From assembly GCA_028695895.1 (NCBI GenBank), contig JAQVIE010000110.1, positions 1 to 5,359 on the forward strand: a stretch of 5,359 bases of DNA, in the 5' to 3' direction. The stretch's first letter is position 1; each line of letters begins with the position of its first letter. The notes under the pieces are model-generated. The model was not told the origin of the DNA. It ran no database searches and saw only the letters and a list, made by a program, of their open reading frames with translations. Below, in pieces: positions 5,273-5,359 of the stretch. This stretch comes from Methanospirillum sp. Lineage in GTDB: Archaea; Halobacteriota; Methanomicrobia; Methanomicrobiales; Methanospirillaceae. Both the position numbers and the translations under genes were made by a program.

Positions 5273-5359
5273 CTCATGAAGGTTCTGGTGCAGAGAGGTG
5301 ATTATAGATTATCGCTTAGATATAATAAATTTAGCCCTCTTGAAGAGATAAAACTCAAT
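5225..5359 (+). CDS. Possible 5' part of an unidentified ORF running off the window
   Basis: From the ATG at 5225 the frame stays open for 45 codons to the last base, with in-frame ATGs at 5243 and 5276. Both 5225 and 5276 have a G-rich stretch (GGGGGTGT) a few bases upstream. The residues, for example MKVLVQRGDYRLSLRY from 5276, match no family I recognise. Against it: 45 open codons can occur by chance, a TATA-like stretch lies inside it at 5316-5333, and the region is crowded with inverted repeats, which fits a non-coding leader better. I cannot identify a function, and reality as a gene is doubtful. Confidence 0.2.
   Translation, partial: MRHFTCMRQVLFGWGCLMKVLVQRGDYRLSLRYNKFSPLEEIKLN
5316..5333 (+). 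promoter_or_regulatory. Candidate archaeal TATA box for a downstream gene
   Basis: An AT-rich stretch, TTAGATATAATAAATTTA, in otherwise mixed sequence. If TBP binds here, transcription would start around 5345-5355, right at the window edge. No clear purine-rich BRE directly precedes it, so support is composition only. Confidence 0.25.

Larger units (their letters stand above)
5184..5286 (+). repeat. Long-range imperfect inverted repeat
   Basis: AGAACCTCATGA at 5184-5195 pairs with TCATGAAGGTTCT at 5274-5286, all 12 bases with a single bulged A. Two further pairs (5181-5182 with 5288-5289) are possible beyond one mismatch. The arms enclose the 9-bp palindrome and both copies of the 11-nt direct repeat, so in RNA this would be a closing stem about 80 nt apart. 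The right arm covers the ATG at 5276. Whether it forms is untested. Confidence 0.4.

Noticed and set aside
5068..5359. Cobalamin riboswitch
   Set aside because: No recognisable B12-box (GCCACTG-type) on either strand, and its position downstream of the operon does not fit control of these genes.

Overview
The window is a seven-gene stretch of the anaerobic (early cobalt insertion) cobalamin/corrinoid pathway, all on the + strand, followed by about 290 bases that hold no confidently identified gene. Moderate GC, GGAG-type ribosome binding sites, very tight gene packing and protein features such as the CbiD opening, the archaeal-type 'STGDPMISGLG' of CbiE and the CbiC sequence point to a methanogenic archaeon. 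My best guess is the order Methanomicrobiales, perhaps a Methanospirillum/Methanoplanus-like organism. That placement is inference from remembered protein style, not a search result. Methanogens need corrinoids for the Mtr methyltransferase, which fits.

Layout: cbiL (1-492, 5' end outside the window), cbiF (489-1205), cbiG (1202-2074), cbiH (2043-2849), cbiC (2797-3477), cbiD (3479-4486), cbiE (4483-5067). Every junction is an overlap or a 1-nt gap: three 4-nt ATGA overlaps (cbiL/F, cbiF/G, cbiD/E), two longer overlaps (32 nt cbiG/H, 53 nt cbiH/C) and one stop-N-ATG junction (cbiC/D). No promoter or terminator is visible inside the cluster, so it is almost certainly one polycistronic, translationally coupled operon that starts upstream of the window.

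In pathway order the products act as CbiL (C20 methylation), CbiH (C17 methylation and ring contraction), CbiF (C11 methylation), CbiG (delta-lactone opening, loss of the C20 unit as acetaldehyde), CbiD (C1 methylation), CbiE (C5 methylation) and CbiC (C11-to-C12 methyl shift giving cobyrinate). CbiJ/CobK-type reductase, CbiT (C15 methylation/decarboxylation) and CbiA (a,c-amidation) are needed to complete this stretch of the pathway and are not in the window.

The most notable coding observation is that CbiC appears to carry Ile (Ile60) where the catalytic His of characterised precorrin-8X methylmutases lies. The 3' non-coding part (5068-5359) is rich in symmetrical sequence: an 11-bp perfect stem enclosing two smaller hairpins, a 9-bp perfect palindrome with a 3-nt loop, an 11-nt direct repeat placed twice just before an ATG, a long imperfect inverted repeat around these, and an AT-rich TATA-like stretch. 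It looks like a transcript end plus the leader or regulatory region of whatever gene follows. I see no mobile element, CRISPR array, tRNA or rRNA. Apart from the CbiC residue and the structured 3' region, this is an ordinary core-metabolism operon, and I do not see evidence of an undescribed system.
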